A DNA stretch of 13,038 nt from Thermoplasmatota archaeon (GCA_018334795.1 JAGXLH010000043.1:1-13038), one strand, 5' to 3'; numbered from the stretch's first letter, positions 6,909 through 13,038 are shown. Program-made: numbers and translations. Notes: generated from the letters alone by a model not told the origin.

Positions 6909-7382
6909 CTAAATTGGTTCGAACTTTTTACTTGCAAGCACGAAACCAAAACAGACACCATCATAAGCCGTACTTTTTTGATGATGAATGGTATGTGCAT
7001 GAAGCACTCGTTTCATATATTTGCTTTTTGGTTTATATTTTAGTTTGATACGGCGATGAAAAAATACATCATGCACTAGAAAATAGGCTATCCCATAGAA
7101 CATGATACCCAGACCAATCGCAAACTTAATATCATACCCATCCAGCCTTCCTGTAAAAATTAACAAGAAAGAAACAATACTAAAAACCACGCCGAAAGCA
7201 TCATTTTTTTCAAATCGATTATTTGTATATCGATGATGATCTTCATGCAGCAAAAACCAGCCGAAACCATGCATCACATACTTATGCAGGAACCAGGCCA
7301 CAAATTCCATGAAAAAGAATACTAAAATAATCACTGCAACATAAATGAAAATCATCATATTAGGACCAATTGTTATATTCAT
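6909..7382 (-). CDS. crtZ: Beta-carotene hydroxylase (CrtZ family)
   Basis: A 157-residue membrane di-iron hydroxylase, the usual CrtZ size, which adds hydroxyls at C-3 and C-3' of beta-carotene to give zeaxanthin using O2. All four histidine clusters are present: H-K-Y-V-M-H (33-38, HX4H), H-E-D-H-H (46-50, HX2HH), H-D-V-F-F-H (104-109, HX4H) and H-T-I-H-H (130-134, HX2HH). Hydrophobic segments lie at about 9-30, 63-77 and 85-108. The ATG at 7382 is four bases after G6 (7392-7387), a strong ribosome site. It appears to be the first gene of the carotenoid unit, with a TATA-like box at 7455-7466. Membership in the broader fatty acid hydroxylase superfamily leaves room for another substrate, but the context makes beta-carotene the clear choice. 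Confidence 0.92.
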   Translation of the reverse strand: MNITIGPNMMIFIYVAVIILVFFFMEFVAWFLHKYVMHGFGWFLLHEDHHRYTNNRFEKNDAFGVVFSIVSFLLIFTGRLDGYDIKFAIGLGIMFYGIAYFLVHDVFFHRRIKLKYKPKSKYMKRVLHAHTIHHQKSTAYDGVCFGFVLASKKFEPI

Positions 7383-7454
7383 ACTACCCCCCTATTCTAT
7401 CAATTAGGTTTTAAATAATTTTCGACAAATACCTAAATTATCGTGATAAAGTAA

Positions 7455-7466
7455 GATATTTATATC
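7455..7466 (-). promoter_or_regulatory. TATA-like box upstream of crtZ
   Basis: GATATAAATATC on the minus strand lies 73-84 bases before the crtZ ATG, which would give a leader of roughly 40-50 bases. It sits in the gap after the flavoprotein gene that ends at 7501, so the carotenoid genes need not depend on read-through from that gene. Confidence 0.45.
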
Positions 7467-7500
7467 GCAAATGGTGGTTATTATGCGGATTACAACTTTT

Positions 7501-8544
7501 TTATAAAAATTGTCTCAATGTCCACCATTCCACCAACCATTTTCCATATCCTGCCAGAAAACCAGATATCACAAAACGACCGAATTGACCGATTCCTTTA
7601 TTATCGCCTAAGCTTACTATCATGGGCGATTTTCCTTTTTTATATTGTTTTAATAGTTTATCATCCCGTATCCTTTTGAGATTTTCAGCGATTAAATGGG
7701 CATGAAGTTCAGCCTTTCTCGCAGTTTTTTCTTCCAGAATATTTGTTATATCACCACCAGCAAAAAATTGTGGATAATTGATTATTTGTAAGCTTTCATT
7801 CACTTTAATTCTTCCAGTTTTATCTGTTATATCAGCTCTAAAATCCTTTATAAAAGAAGCATCTACAGCAATTCCAGCACACCAGATACAAATATCAGCC
7901 TTGATCTCTTTTCCACCTTTTGTGATATATTTTTTTTCACTTGGATGATCGATAATCTTTTCATTGAAAATAAATTTCACACCATTATTCTGAAGAAATC
8001 TTTTTGCATGCTTTGAAGCAGACGTTGGTCCTCTCTCAAGAAGACGGTCATGCGCATGAACCATTAGAACCTCAAGATCATTTCTTTTTTTTGCAAGTTC
8101 AGCTGCTATCTCCGTGCCGATATACCCGCCACCAACAATGATCACTTTTTTTACATCTTCTTTTAATCGTTTCCCAACTTCCTTTGCCTCATTGCTACGG
8201 GGAACAGTGTACACATGTTCAGTTTTCGGTAAAAAAATCGGGTAGGTACACCCTGTACAAATTACTGCATAATCAAAGTCAATCTTACGGTTATCAGTTA
8301 AAATCGAGCTGGGAGTTACTTCTTGAACTGATTCGTTGATAATGATGGTATTTTTAAGAAAATGATTGAAGTTAACTCTTATATTTTTTTGATAACCAGG
8401 TTGAGTGATACATTTATGAGCACTTGGATTGTATTCAAAAAAAGGATTTTTATCAATCAATGAAACAATCATATTTTTTTCATTATCCAATTCCTTTGCA
8501 AGGGTAGCTCCACAAAATCCTCCTCCAATTATAACAACTTTCAT
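7501..8544 (-). CDS. FAD-dependent NAD(P)H oxidoreductase, NDH-2/AIFM2(FSP1)-like
   Basis: A 347-residue two-dinucleotide-fold flavoprotein. V-V-I-I-G-G-G-F-C-G (3-12) with Asp31 binds FAD, V-I-I-V-G-G-G-Y-I-G (134-143) binds NAD(P)H, and F-F-A-G-G-D-I (260-266) is the second FAD contact. It lacks the paired redox cysteines of disulfide reductases, so electrons should pass straight from FAD to a small acceptor such as a quinone. The C-terminal part (S-L-G-D-N-K-G-I-G-Q, then a hydrophobic W-W-T-L-R-Q end) resembles human AIFM2/FSP1 more, by eye, than Ndh of the respiratory chain, and could be a membrane-contact segment. TTG at 8547 is in frame, but the ATG at 8544 is preferred; no ribosome site is seen and the leader should be short. 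It is divergent from a quinone-type prenyltransferase, which fits a quinone reductase. A respiratory NADH dehydrogenase or a sulfide:quinone-like enzyme remain possible. Confidence 0.8.
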   Translation of the reverse strand: MKVVIIGGGFCGATLAKELDNEKNMIVSLIDKNPFFEYNPSAHKCITQPGYQKNIRVNFNHFLKNTIIINESVQEVTPSSILTDNRKIDFDYAVICTGCTYPIFLPKTEHVYTVPRSNEAKEVGKRLKEDVKKVIIVGGGYIGTEIAAELAKKRNDLEVLMVHAHDRLLERGPTSASKHAKRFLQNNGVKFIFNEKIIDHPSEKKYITKGGKEIKADICIWCAGIAVDASFIKDFRADITDKTGRIKVNESLQIINYPQFFAGGDITNILEEKTARKAELHAHLIAENLKRIRDDKLLKQYKKGKSPMIVSLGDNKGIGQFGRFVISGFLAGYGKWLVEWWTLRQFL

Positions 8545-8660
8545 CAACTATTACAAAGGTGTTAGTGGTTATTAAATTCTTTTATATAGGTAGATAAATA
8601 ATCATATTTTGCAAGTAATCTTTATTAAGTAATGTCATAATTAGCATTATTGATTATTTT
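8545..8660. promoter_or_regulatory. Divergent promoter region between flavoprotein and UbiA genes
   Basis: This 116-base AT-rich gap must serve both directions. CCTATATAAAAG (8590-8579, minus strand) is a good TATA-like box 35-46 bases before the flavoprotein ATG. On the plus strand TTTATTAAG around 8620-8629 is a weaker candidate 32-41 bases before the UbiA ATG. Neither gene shows a clear ribosome site, consistent with very short leaders. Shared control of the two genes is possible. Confidence 0.5.
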
Positions 8661-9692
8661 ATGTCTTACACATTACGGACGACAATTCTATCATGGTGGC
8701 AAGCATCGCGATATCATTTTATTCCCCCGTCCATGTTTCCTGCAGCTATTGGCACCATCGTTAGCTGGGCATCCTTTCAATCATTTTCTCTTTATTTTTT
8801 CGTATTAGTCATCCTTGGCGTCATTATCAATCATGCTGCACTGAATATGACCGATGATTATTTTGATTATAAACACGCAGTGGACAGTACAAAACCAGGT
8901 GAAGAAAATCCTTACACTGGTGGAAGCAAAACATTAACAAGCGGTCTTATAGAACCTAAAAAAATGTTCATTGTTTTTAGCATACTATATGGGATTGTTT
9001 TTATTTTAGGATTGTATATAACAATTGAGCGAGGAATCCTTGTACTTGCCTTTGGGTTAATCGGCATTCTTTCCTCAATTTTTTATACCTCCCCACCTGT
9101 CAAATTTGCACATCATGGATTTGGGGAACTTGGGCTTTTACTGAATTTCGGACCAGTTATCGGGCTTGGCGCGTTCTATGTCCAATCTCAGCAATTAAGC
9201 ATAGAAGCATTTCTGGCAACAATACCCTGCGGAATAATGCTTTTCTCAATGATTGTAATTAATGAGATTCCAGATATCCAAGAGGATCGATTAGCCGGTA
9301 AGCTTACCTTGGTGGCTCGATTTGGCAAAAAAGCAGGGATGAGGTTGTACATTATCAGTTGGATTGCAACCTATAGCATTATCATTTTCTCTGTCCTGCT
9401 TTCATTTATTCCCTGGCCTATTCTCATCAGTCTCTTTTCCTTACCTTTAGTTATCGATTCAAATCGGTTACTTGTACAACATTATAAAGAACCTGCAAAA
9501 TTGATCAATGCAAACAAGCGAATGATTCAAGCCCACGCCATCACTTCATTTGGCATCATTATTGGATACATTTGGCACGGATATACTCAAGGCAAACCTG
9601 TCACTGAAATCACTCTTTTTTTACTTGTTCTGCTTGTCCTTTATGTTCCTGCATTAATACCCCCATTTCAAACAAAATTGGAAAAAAAGTAA
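8661..9692 (+). CDS. UbiA-family prenyltransferase, MenA-like
   Basis: A 343-residue integral membrane protein with about eight or nine hydrophobic segments. The first catalytic motif N-M-T-D-D-Y-F-D (62-69) and the second N-E-I-P-D-I-Q-E-D (201-209) supply the aspartates that hold Mg and the prenyl diphosphate. T-G-G-S-K-T-L-T-S-G-L-I (86-97) and G-F-G-E-L-G-L-L-L-N-F-G-P (153-165) follow the pattern of MenA, which joins a polyprenyl chain to dihydroxynaphthoate in menaquinone synthesis. It is somewhat longer than usual for MenA (about 300). The divergent quinone-reductase-like gene supports a quinone role. Because carotenoid genes lie close by, a lycopene elongase of the UbiA family is an alternative, but a cyclase-hydroxylase route is present instead and the MenA-type motifs argue against it. 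Substrate is not proven. Confidence 0.8.
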   Translation: MSYTLRTTILSWWQASRYHFIPPSMFPAAIGTIVSWASFQSFSLYFFVLVILGVIINHAALNMTDDYFDYKHAVDSTKPGEENPYTGGSKTLTSGLIEPKKMFIVFSILYGIVFILGLYITIERGILVLAFGLIGILSSIFYTSPPVKFAHHGFGELGLLLNFGPVIGLGAFYVQSQQLSIEAFLATIPCGIMLFSMIVINEIPDIQEDRLAGKLTLVARFGKKAGMRLYIISWIATYSIIIFSVLLSFIPWPILISLFSLPLVIDSNRLLVQHYKEPAKLINANKRMIQAHAITSFGIIIGYIWHGYTQGKPVTEITLFLLVLLVLYVPALIPPFQTKLEKK

Positions 9693-9791
9693 ATAACACA
9701 TGTATAACAAGACTTTTAAACAAATAATTTAATATTATATTACATTTAAAATGCAATTTCAAAAATAATTTAATGGATATAATCGATTTTC

Positions 9792-11033
9792 ATGACGAAA
9801 ACAAAATGGATAATTCTGGGAATACTTTTACTTTTTTTTGTTATCTTTAGTTTTTTTGCAATGAACACACTTAGAGATATTAATACTCCACGGATAACTG
9901 TAGAAATTGATGTTTTTGAACTCACTAAGGAAAATGTTAGCCTTAACATTTCTATGCTAATTAACAATCAAAATCCCTATGCAATGACTTTAGAAGATTT
10001 AAGGTTAAAAATAATGACTTCTGAGGAAGAAATTATTGGAGAATTGACCTTTCCAAAGAAAACAATTGACTCAAACAAAGAAGTTACTATTTATACTGAA
10101 GGAACATTTGGATTTAACAACCAACCATTGGAAAAGTTTTACACCCAAATATCTGCTGATTTTGGTGTTGATTTCTTTGGATTCATAACAATATCTTTAC
10201 CTGTGAATATCGACATCATTACCGATCCAGAACCAATAATTGATACCATCGCTCTACCAACAATCTCATTAGATGCTGAAATCGAATCTGTCAATGAAAC
10301 AGGCGTTCTTTTTAATGGGAGCATTCAGGTGAATAATCAAAATGATTTTTCGATATCCTTAACAAATACAGATATCTTAATCAAACATAATGACACTGCT
10401 GTCAACGCAAATGTTATTGTTCAAGACACCGTGATACGTCCGAAATCAACATCTTCAATAAATTTTTCTGCTTTCGTTGGGTATGATCTTTTTGATAGTG
10501 GATCTATTTCTGTAGCACTCTCTGGTGATGTCAATATTGCTGTCGCAGGAATTTCCTTGACTCGTCCATTTACAGCATCTGCTGAAACAGAAATTCCAGA
10601 TGTTGCCTCATTTTTATTAAATAACGAAAGGATTATAATTGCACTGTCAGCTGATATCGATATTAGTTTGAGGGGGCTTTTGATGAACGTAGGTTTTCGG
10701 TTGTATAATCCTACAAAAATTCCGTTTACTGCCCTTGAATTGGATATTATCATATATCGGGTAGACAACGACTCAAAAACATTGATTGCTCAAGACACCT
10801 TGAAGGGTTGCCCATTACCTGGAAAAACTGAAACATGTTTAAATACAACCTTTAAACTTCCTGTAATGTCATTCTTACCTGTTATCGGAGATGGAATACC
10901 CGATTGGTTTTTACTCACCATTCGCGGTGATTTTGTTATTGCGGATTCCAATCAAAGAATACCGGTTCAATTGAATGGATATTTAAATGGAAATTTTTTT
11001 GGATCTGAGTCCCTTGATATGAATATGTCGTAG
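9792..11033 (+). CDS. Membrane-anchored protein with three tandem WHy/LEA14-type domains
   Basis: A 413-residue protein. Residues 6-24 are a single hydrophobic anchor, and the rest should be outside the cell. Three diverged WHy-like units follow at about 33-145, 150-268 and 278-405. Each contains the hallmark turn: I-N-N-Q-N-P-Y-A-M-T-L (57-67), V-N-N-Q-N-D-F-S-I-S-L (180-190) and L-Y-N-P-T-K-I-P-F-T-A-L (304-315). The third unit has the only cysteines (340 and 349) flanking a short loop, which could pair outside the cell. Many N-x-S/T sequons are present, as expected for an archaeal surface glycoprotein. The single-domain relative at 2491 lies on the far side of the carotenoid genes. It follows the UbiA gene by 99 bases on the same strand. 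Family assignment is by pattern; function is unknown. Confidence 0.7.
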   Translation: MTKTKWIILGILLLFFVIFSFFAMNTLRDINTPRITVEIDVFELTKENVSLNISMLINNQNPYAMTLEDLRLKIMTSEEEIIGELTFPKKTIDSNKEVTIYTEGTFGFNNQPLEKFYTQISADFGVDFFGFITISLPVNIDIITDPEPIIDTIALPTISLDAEIESVNETGVLFNGSIQVNNQNDFSISLTNTDILIKHNDTAVNANVIVQDTVIRPKSTSSINFSAFVGYDLFDSGSISVALSGDVNIAVAGISLTRPFTASAETEIPDVASFLLNNERIIIALSADIDISLRGLLMNVGFRLYNPTKIPFTALELDIIIYRVDNDSKTLIAQDTLKGCPLPGKTETCLNTTFKLPVMSFLPVIGDGIPDWFLLTIRGDFVIADSNQRIPVQLNGYLNGNFFGSESLDMNMS

Positions 11034-11050
11034 AAAACAAAAATCTGAGA

Positions 11051-11656
11051 TCATAACCGAGCTATTTTACCTGCATCTGTTAATTGTAATCCATTTTCCA
11101 CACTGATATATCCTAAATCTTTCAGTTCATCAATGTTTCTATATAGCATTGCTTTTGAGATCCCTACTTGTTTTGCCAGATCCACATAGTTCATTTGTTT
11201 AGTTTCTTCAGTGACAAGTTCATCTAACAGTTTTTTTTGGCTTTCAGTCAGTTTAAATGCTAGTTTTGGAAGCCATATCACTGCTTTTTTGTCTTCTTCA
11301 GGATTATATGCGATTTTACTTATGCGATTTTTTCGAGCATACGCAGCAAAAAGAAGGCCTAACGCTTTGGTCTTTCTACCGCTGGTAATATTGATGAAGA
11401 GTTCATCGTCTTGTGGTTGCAAATCCATTAGTTCTACTGCTTTTGTGGCAACCTCAACTATATCATATACTGCAGTTTTAACGGTTTTAATGTCCACAAC
11501 GCGTCCGAGACTGTTTTGGATTAAATCTAGATTCTTAAGCTGTTTTTTATTTGGTTTATGATCAATGAGTAAAATAAGTCGGTCTGGACCAAGTCTATTT
11601 GATGCTAAGAGCACTGGATCCGGTGAATACAAGGTTGCAATGAGTACTTTAGCCAT
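11051..11656 (-). CDS. csa3: Csa3-like CARF-wHTH regulator (orphan)
   Basis: A 201-residue protein with two domains. Residues 1-130 resemble the CARF fold of Csa3: V-L-I-A-T-L-Y-S-P-D (4-13) is the first strand and ligand loop, and N-I-T-S-G-R-K-T-K-A-L-G (89-100) is the second nucleotide-binding motif. Residues 136-201 are a winged helix-turn-helix (V-D-L-A-K-Q-V-G-I-S-K-A-M-L-Y-R, then a wing ending L-T-D-A-G). CARF domains sense cyclic oligoadenylates made by type III CRISPR systems, and Csa3 proteins control cas genes or defence genes. No cas gene, Cas10 or CRISPR array is in the window. An ATG at 11662 is in frame, but GTGA lies directly against it and six bases from the ATG at 11656, so the latter is preferred. 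The targets and ligand are unknown. Confidence 0.78.
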   Translation of the reverse strand: MAKVLIATLYSPDPVLLASNRLGPDRLILLIDHKPNKKQLKNLDLIQNSLGRVVDIKTVKTAVYDIVEVATKAVELMDLQPQDDELFINITSGRKTKALGLLFAAYARKNRISKIAYNPEEDKKAVIWLPKLAFKLTESQKKLLDELVTEETKQMNYVDLAKQVGISKAMLYRNIDELKDLGYISVENGLQLTDAGKIARL

Positions 11657-11745
11657 GGCCATTCACTTCTGTTATACTATATTTTTCATAATGAAACTAC
11701 GTTAATAAACATATCTTTCAAAGTGCACAAATAAATATTAATAAG

Positions 11746-11757
11746 TATACTAGTATA
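11746..11757. repeat. Perfect 12-bp palindrome upstream of the Csa3-like gene
   Basis: TATACTAGTATA is its own reverse complement and lies about 90 bases before the regulator start. Dimeric winged-helix proteins bind sites of this form, so it may be an operator, possibly autoregulatory. In AT-rich sequence a 12-base palindrome can also arise by chance. Confidence 0.4.
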
Positions 11758-11917
11758 TTAAATAATGGAAATATAAATATTTACATTTATTTATTTTCTG
11801 TTTAACACCTAAAATCATTGAGAATAATAAATGAACGATTAAGCACCAGCCCAGCAAATCACTATTTGTTTTCAGGCTAAAATAGTAATTAACTAAATTA
11901 TTATTAGTCCTTGTTTC

Positions 11918-11932
11918 ATTCAATAATTGAAT
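11918..11932. repeat. 7-1-7 inverted repeat upstream of the zinc ribbon-PIN gene
   Basis: ATTCAATAATTGAAT consists of perfect 7-base arms around a central A and lies 38-52 bases before the GTG start. Its position next to where a core promoter would be makes it a candidate operator. Confidence 0.4.
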
Positions 11933-11955
11933 CTAAGCAGAGAAACTCAATCAGT

Positions 11956-11962
11956 GGAGTGA
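11956..11962 (+). promoter_or_regulatory. Ribosome site that supports a GTG start for the zinc ribbon-PIN gene
   Basis: GGAGTGA lies seven bases before GTG at 11970. With no ATG before the conserved cysteines, this site decides the start. Confidence 0.7.
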
Positions 11963-11969
11963 CCATTAC

Positions 11970-12521
11970 GTGAAAATAACTTGTCCTAACTGTAAACGAC
12001 GGGTAAAACTTCGACGAGGTGAAAAGAAACAATGTCAGTGTAAAACATGGTTAGATTATCGAAGTTTTTTCCGAAAACGCACCCCATACGATGTCTATTT
12101 ACTCGATGCAAACATCATGATTTATGCACATGAGCATAACGGGAAACGTGGAGATCTTTGCAAAAAAGTTCTTACTGTAAAAACACCATCAATACGGGTA
12201 GGAACAACCTCAGAAATCATCAAAGAAATTGGATCATCCATTTCAAATCAACTCCCAAAAACAATGATTATCTATAAAACTGGAAAAATCTTACAAAAAC
12301 TCACAAAACGGAAAGCAATTGGATTCAAACAACCATCAAAAGTAGACTTATCACTGCTTCAAACCGCTCTGGAACACCCAGAAATTCATGGAATTATCAC
12401 CTATGACCGAGATTTTAATCGAATTGCTGCTTCAGGCCTCATTGAAAAACATTCCAGTAGAAAATTTCCAATAATGACCGCCTCCACTTTCATTAAAAAA
12501 TTCAATCGATTCATTGATTAA
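11970..12521 (+). CDS. Zinc ribbon-PIN fusion protein
   Basis: A 183-residue protein starting with GTG. Residues 1-25 form a small zinc-ribbon-like knuckle, C-P-N-C (5-8) and C-Q-C (22-24), in a very basic setting (R-R-V-K-L-R-R-G). Residues 40-180 are a PIN nuclease: L-L-D-A-N-I (44-49) gives Asp46, T-T-S-E-I-I (79-84) gives Glu82, K-V-D-L-S-L-L (124-130) gives Asp126, and T-Y-D-R-D-F (144-149) gives Asp146, so the acidic tetrad is intact. PIN enzymes cut RNA with Mg/Mn, and the basic metal-binding head may hold nucleic acid. Nob1, the archaeal rRNA-processing nuclease, has the opposite order (PIN then zinc ribbon) and a different PIN sequence, so this is not simply Nob1. The second half-site (CxC rather than CxxC) is unusual. 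No antitoxin gene adjoins it. A methyltransferase follows after 62 bases. Confidence 0.74.
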   Translation: MKITCPNCKRRVKLRRGEKKQCQCKTWLDYRSFFRKRTPYDVYLLDANIMIYAHEHNGKRGDLCKKVLTVKTPSIRVGTTSEIIKEIGSSISNQLPKTMIIYKTGKILQKLTKRKAIGFKQPSKVDLSLLQTALEHPEIHGIITYDRDFNRIAASGLIEKHSSRKFPIMTASTFIKKFNRFID

Positions 12522-12539
12522 AAAAAGAACGAGAAATGT

Positions 12540-12577
12540 CAACTACCAACAGTTGAAACCAATGGTTTCCTTGGAGG
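12540..12577 (+). promoter_or_regulatory. Two short inverted repeats and ribosome site before the methyltransferase gene
   Basis: CAACT/AGTTG (12540-12544 and 12551-12555) can form a 5-bp hairpin. GAAACCAATGGTTTC (12555-12569) is a perfect 7-1-7 inverted repeat, ending four bases before GGAGG (12573-12577), which lies six bases from the ATG at 12584. The repeat could be an operator or a leader hairpin near the ribosome site. Confidence 0.4.
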
Positions 12578-12583
12578 ACCATT

Positions 12584-13038
12584 ATGAACAAAAAAAACAA
12601 ATCGATTCATCGACACTGGATAAGCCTTTTACTCAGAGCGATCCGGTTCACTTTTTTTGAAGAAATCCCAACCTCTAAACTTGTCACTCAAAGTTACAAT
12701 CAGATATCACCCGGATACGATACTACCTGGACAACACACATGCGTAATAAAAGCATTGAACTTATTAACAATCTTCAACTCGACAATGTTGAAAACGCGT
12801 TAGACTTGAGTTGTGGCACTGGCTTTATCACCAATATGCTTTCAACACATACAAAAGAAAAAGCAGTTGGTATTGATCAAAGTAACGGAATGCTTTCTGT
12901 TGCTAAAAATAAATATAAAGATACTTGTAAGTTCTATCAAACAGATGTAGTAGAATATTTAAAAAAACAACCTTCCAACCAATTTGACATTATAACTAAT
13001 GGATGGGGACTAGGATACAGTAAACCATATCAAATCAT
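12584..13038 (+). CDS. Class I SAM-dependent methyltransferase, 3' truncated by window
   Basis: The first 151 residues are visible and the frame runs off the end. The ATG has GGAGG six bases ahead. S-Y-N-Q-I-S-P-G-Y-D-T-T-W (37-49) is the N-terminal helix motif common in UbiE/Methyltransf_11-type enzymes. A-L-D-L-S-C-G-T-G (72-80) is SAM motif I with Cys in place of the more usual Gly or Pro, Asp98 in G-I-D-Q-S (96-100) would hold the ribose, T-D-V-V-E (120-124) is motif III, and F-D-I-I-T-N-G-W-G-L (134-143) is motif IV. The first 30 residues are basic then hydrophobic and may touch the membrane. The substrate is unknown; a quinone methylase would suit the neighbourhood, but that is a guess. 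It may be cotranscribed with the PIN gene. Confidence 0.83.
   Translation, partial: MNKKNKSIHRHWISLLLRAIRFTFFEEIPTSKLVTQSYNQISPGYDTTWTTHMRNKSIELINNLQLDNVENALDLSCGTGFITNMLSTHTKEKAVGIDQSNGMLSVAKNKYKDTCKFYQTDVVEYLKKQPSNQFDIITNGWGLGYSKPYQI

Larger units (their letters stand above)
11657..11969. other. 313-base intergenic region with divergent promoters and two inverted repeats
   Basis: This is the longest gap in the window. It is AT-rich, lies between the divergent Csa3-like and zinc ribbon-PIN genes, and holds two perfect short palindromes listed separately. TTTATTAA on the minus strand near 11709-11702 could be the TATA box of the regulator. A GC-richer patch around 11845-11878 can fold weakly (AGCC/GGCT outer, CAAAT/ATTTG inner). 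I see no tRNA, CRISPR repeat or coding frame worth calling. Confidence 0.5.

Noticed and set aside
3652..9692. Retinal/rhodopsin system
   Set aside because: Beta-carotene could be made, but no Brp/Blh-type dioxygenase or rhodopsin is encoded in the window, and CrtZ points to xanthophyll instead. They could still lie elsewhere in the genome.
8661..9692. Lycopene elongase as in bacterioruberin synthesis
   Set aside because: A UbiA-family elongase is conceivable, but the T-G-G-S and G-F-G-E-L motifs fit MenA better and the local pathway cyclises lycopene.
10421..10768. 115-codon minus-strand frame opposite the triple WHy gene
   Set aside because: Antisense shadow of a coherent repeated-domain protein; no start signals or motifs.
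11211..11561. 116-codon plus-strand frame opposite the Csa3-like gene
   Set aside because: Ser/Phe-rich shadow of a gene with clear CARF and HTH motifs.
11848..11878. Possible small structured RNA in the GC-richer patch
   Set aside because: The fold has only 4 and 5 bp stems separated by an uneven internal loop, and no C/D or H/ACA box was recognised.
11657..11969. CRISPR array or leader beside the Csa3-like gene
   Set aside because: No direct repeats with regular spacing are present; only single palindromes and AT-rich sequence.

Overview
The window looks archaeal, and my best guess is an AT-rich Thermoplasmatota-like euryarchaeote. The evidence is TATA-like boxes in front of several genes, short or nearly absent leaders, GGTGA/GGAGG-type ribosome sites, an archaeal-style small Toprim protein, a Csa3-like CARF-HTH protein, PIN-domain genes, and extracytoplasmic WHy/LEA14 and Ig-like proteins. 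The lineage is inferred from gene content and remembered family resemblance; no search was run.

Layout. Positions 1-940 hold the 3' end of a monomeric-type NADP isocitrate dehydrogenase, a hairpin plus T-tract terminator, and a Toprim-domain protein. Positions 1050-1930 hold a GNAT acetyltransferase convergent with an atypical thioredoxin-fold protein (CPYC active site). Positions 2020-2975 hold two exported or membrane-anchored proteins, one Ig-like with a CxxCxxC cluster and one WHy/LEA14. Position 3002 starts a PIN-domain gene lying just downstream of, and on the same strand as, a carotenoid block. Positions 3652-7382 (minus strand) carry, in transcription order, crtZ, crtY (fused c+d type), crtI and crtB. 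Positions 7501-9692 carry a divergent pair: an NDH-2/AIFM2-like flavoprotein and a MenA-like UbiA prenyltransferase. Position 9792 starts a membrane-anchored protein with three tandem WHy domains. Positions 11051-11656 encode the orphan Csa3-like regulator. Position 11970 starts a zinc ribbon-PIN fusion, and the window ends inside a class I methyltransferase gene.

How the genes fit together. Archaea already make geranylgeranyl diphosphate for lipids, so CrtB (phytoene), CrtI (lycopene), CrtY (beta-carotene) and CrtZ (zeaxanthin) would form a complete branch without a local crtE. No beta-carotene dioxygenase or rhodopsin gene is present, so the visible end point is a hydroxylated carotenoid rather than retinal. 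The adjacent flavoprotein and UbiA protein plausibly act on a membrane quinone. Carotenoid genes, quinone genes and the flanking exported WHy/Ig-like proteins all concern the cell envelope, and CrtZ is an oxygen-dependent enzyme family; together they suggest an organism that meets oxygen and protects its membrane. That grouping is inference from proximity.

The points most worth following are the composite carotenoid/quinone/WHy neighbourhood, the orphan CARF regulator with a palindrome upstream, the zinc ribbon-PIN fusion (domain order opposite to Nob1) with a 7-1-7 inverted repeat before it, and the resemblance of the flavoprotein to the quinone reductase AIFM2/FSP1. I saw no tRNA, rRNA, CRISPR array, transposase or other clear mobile element.
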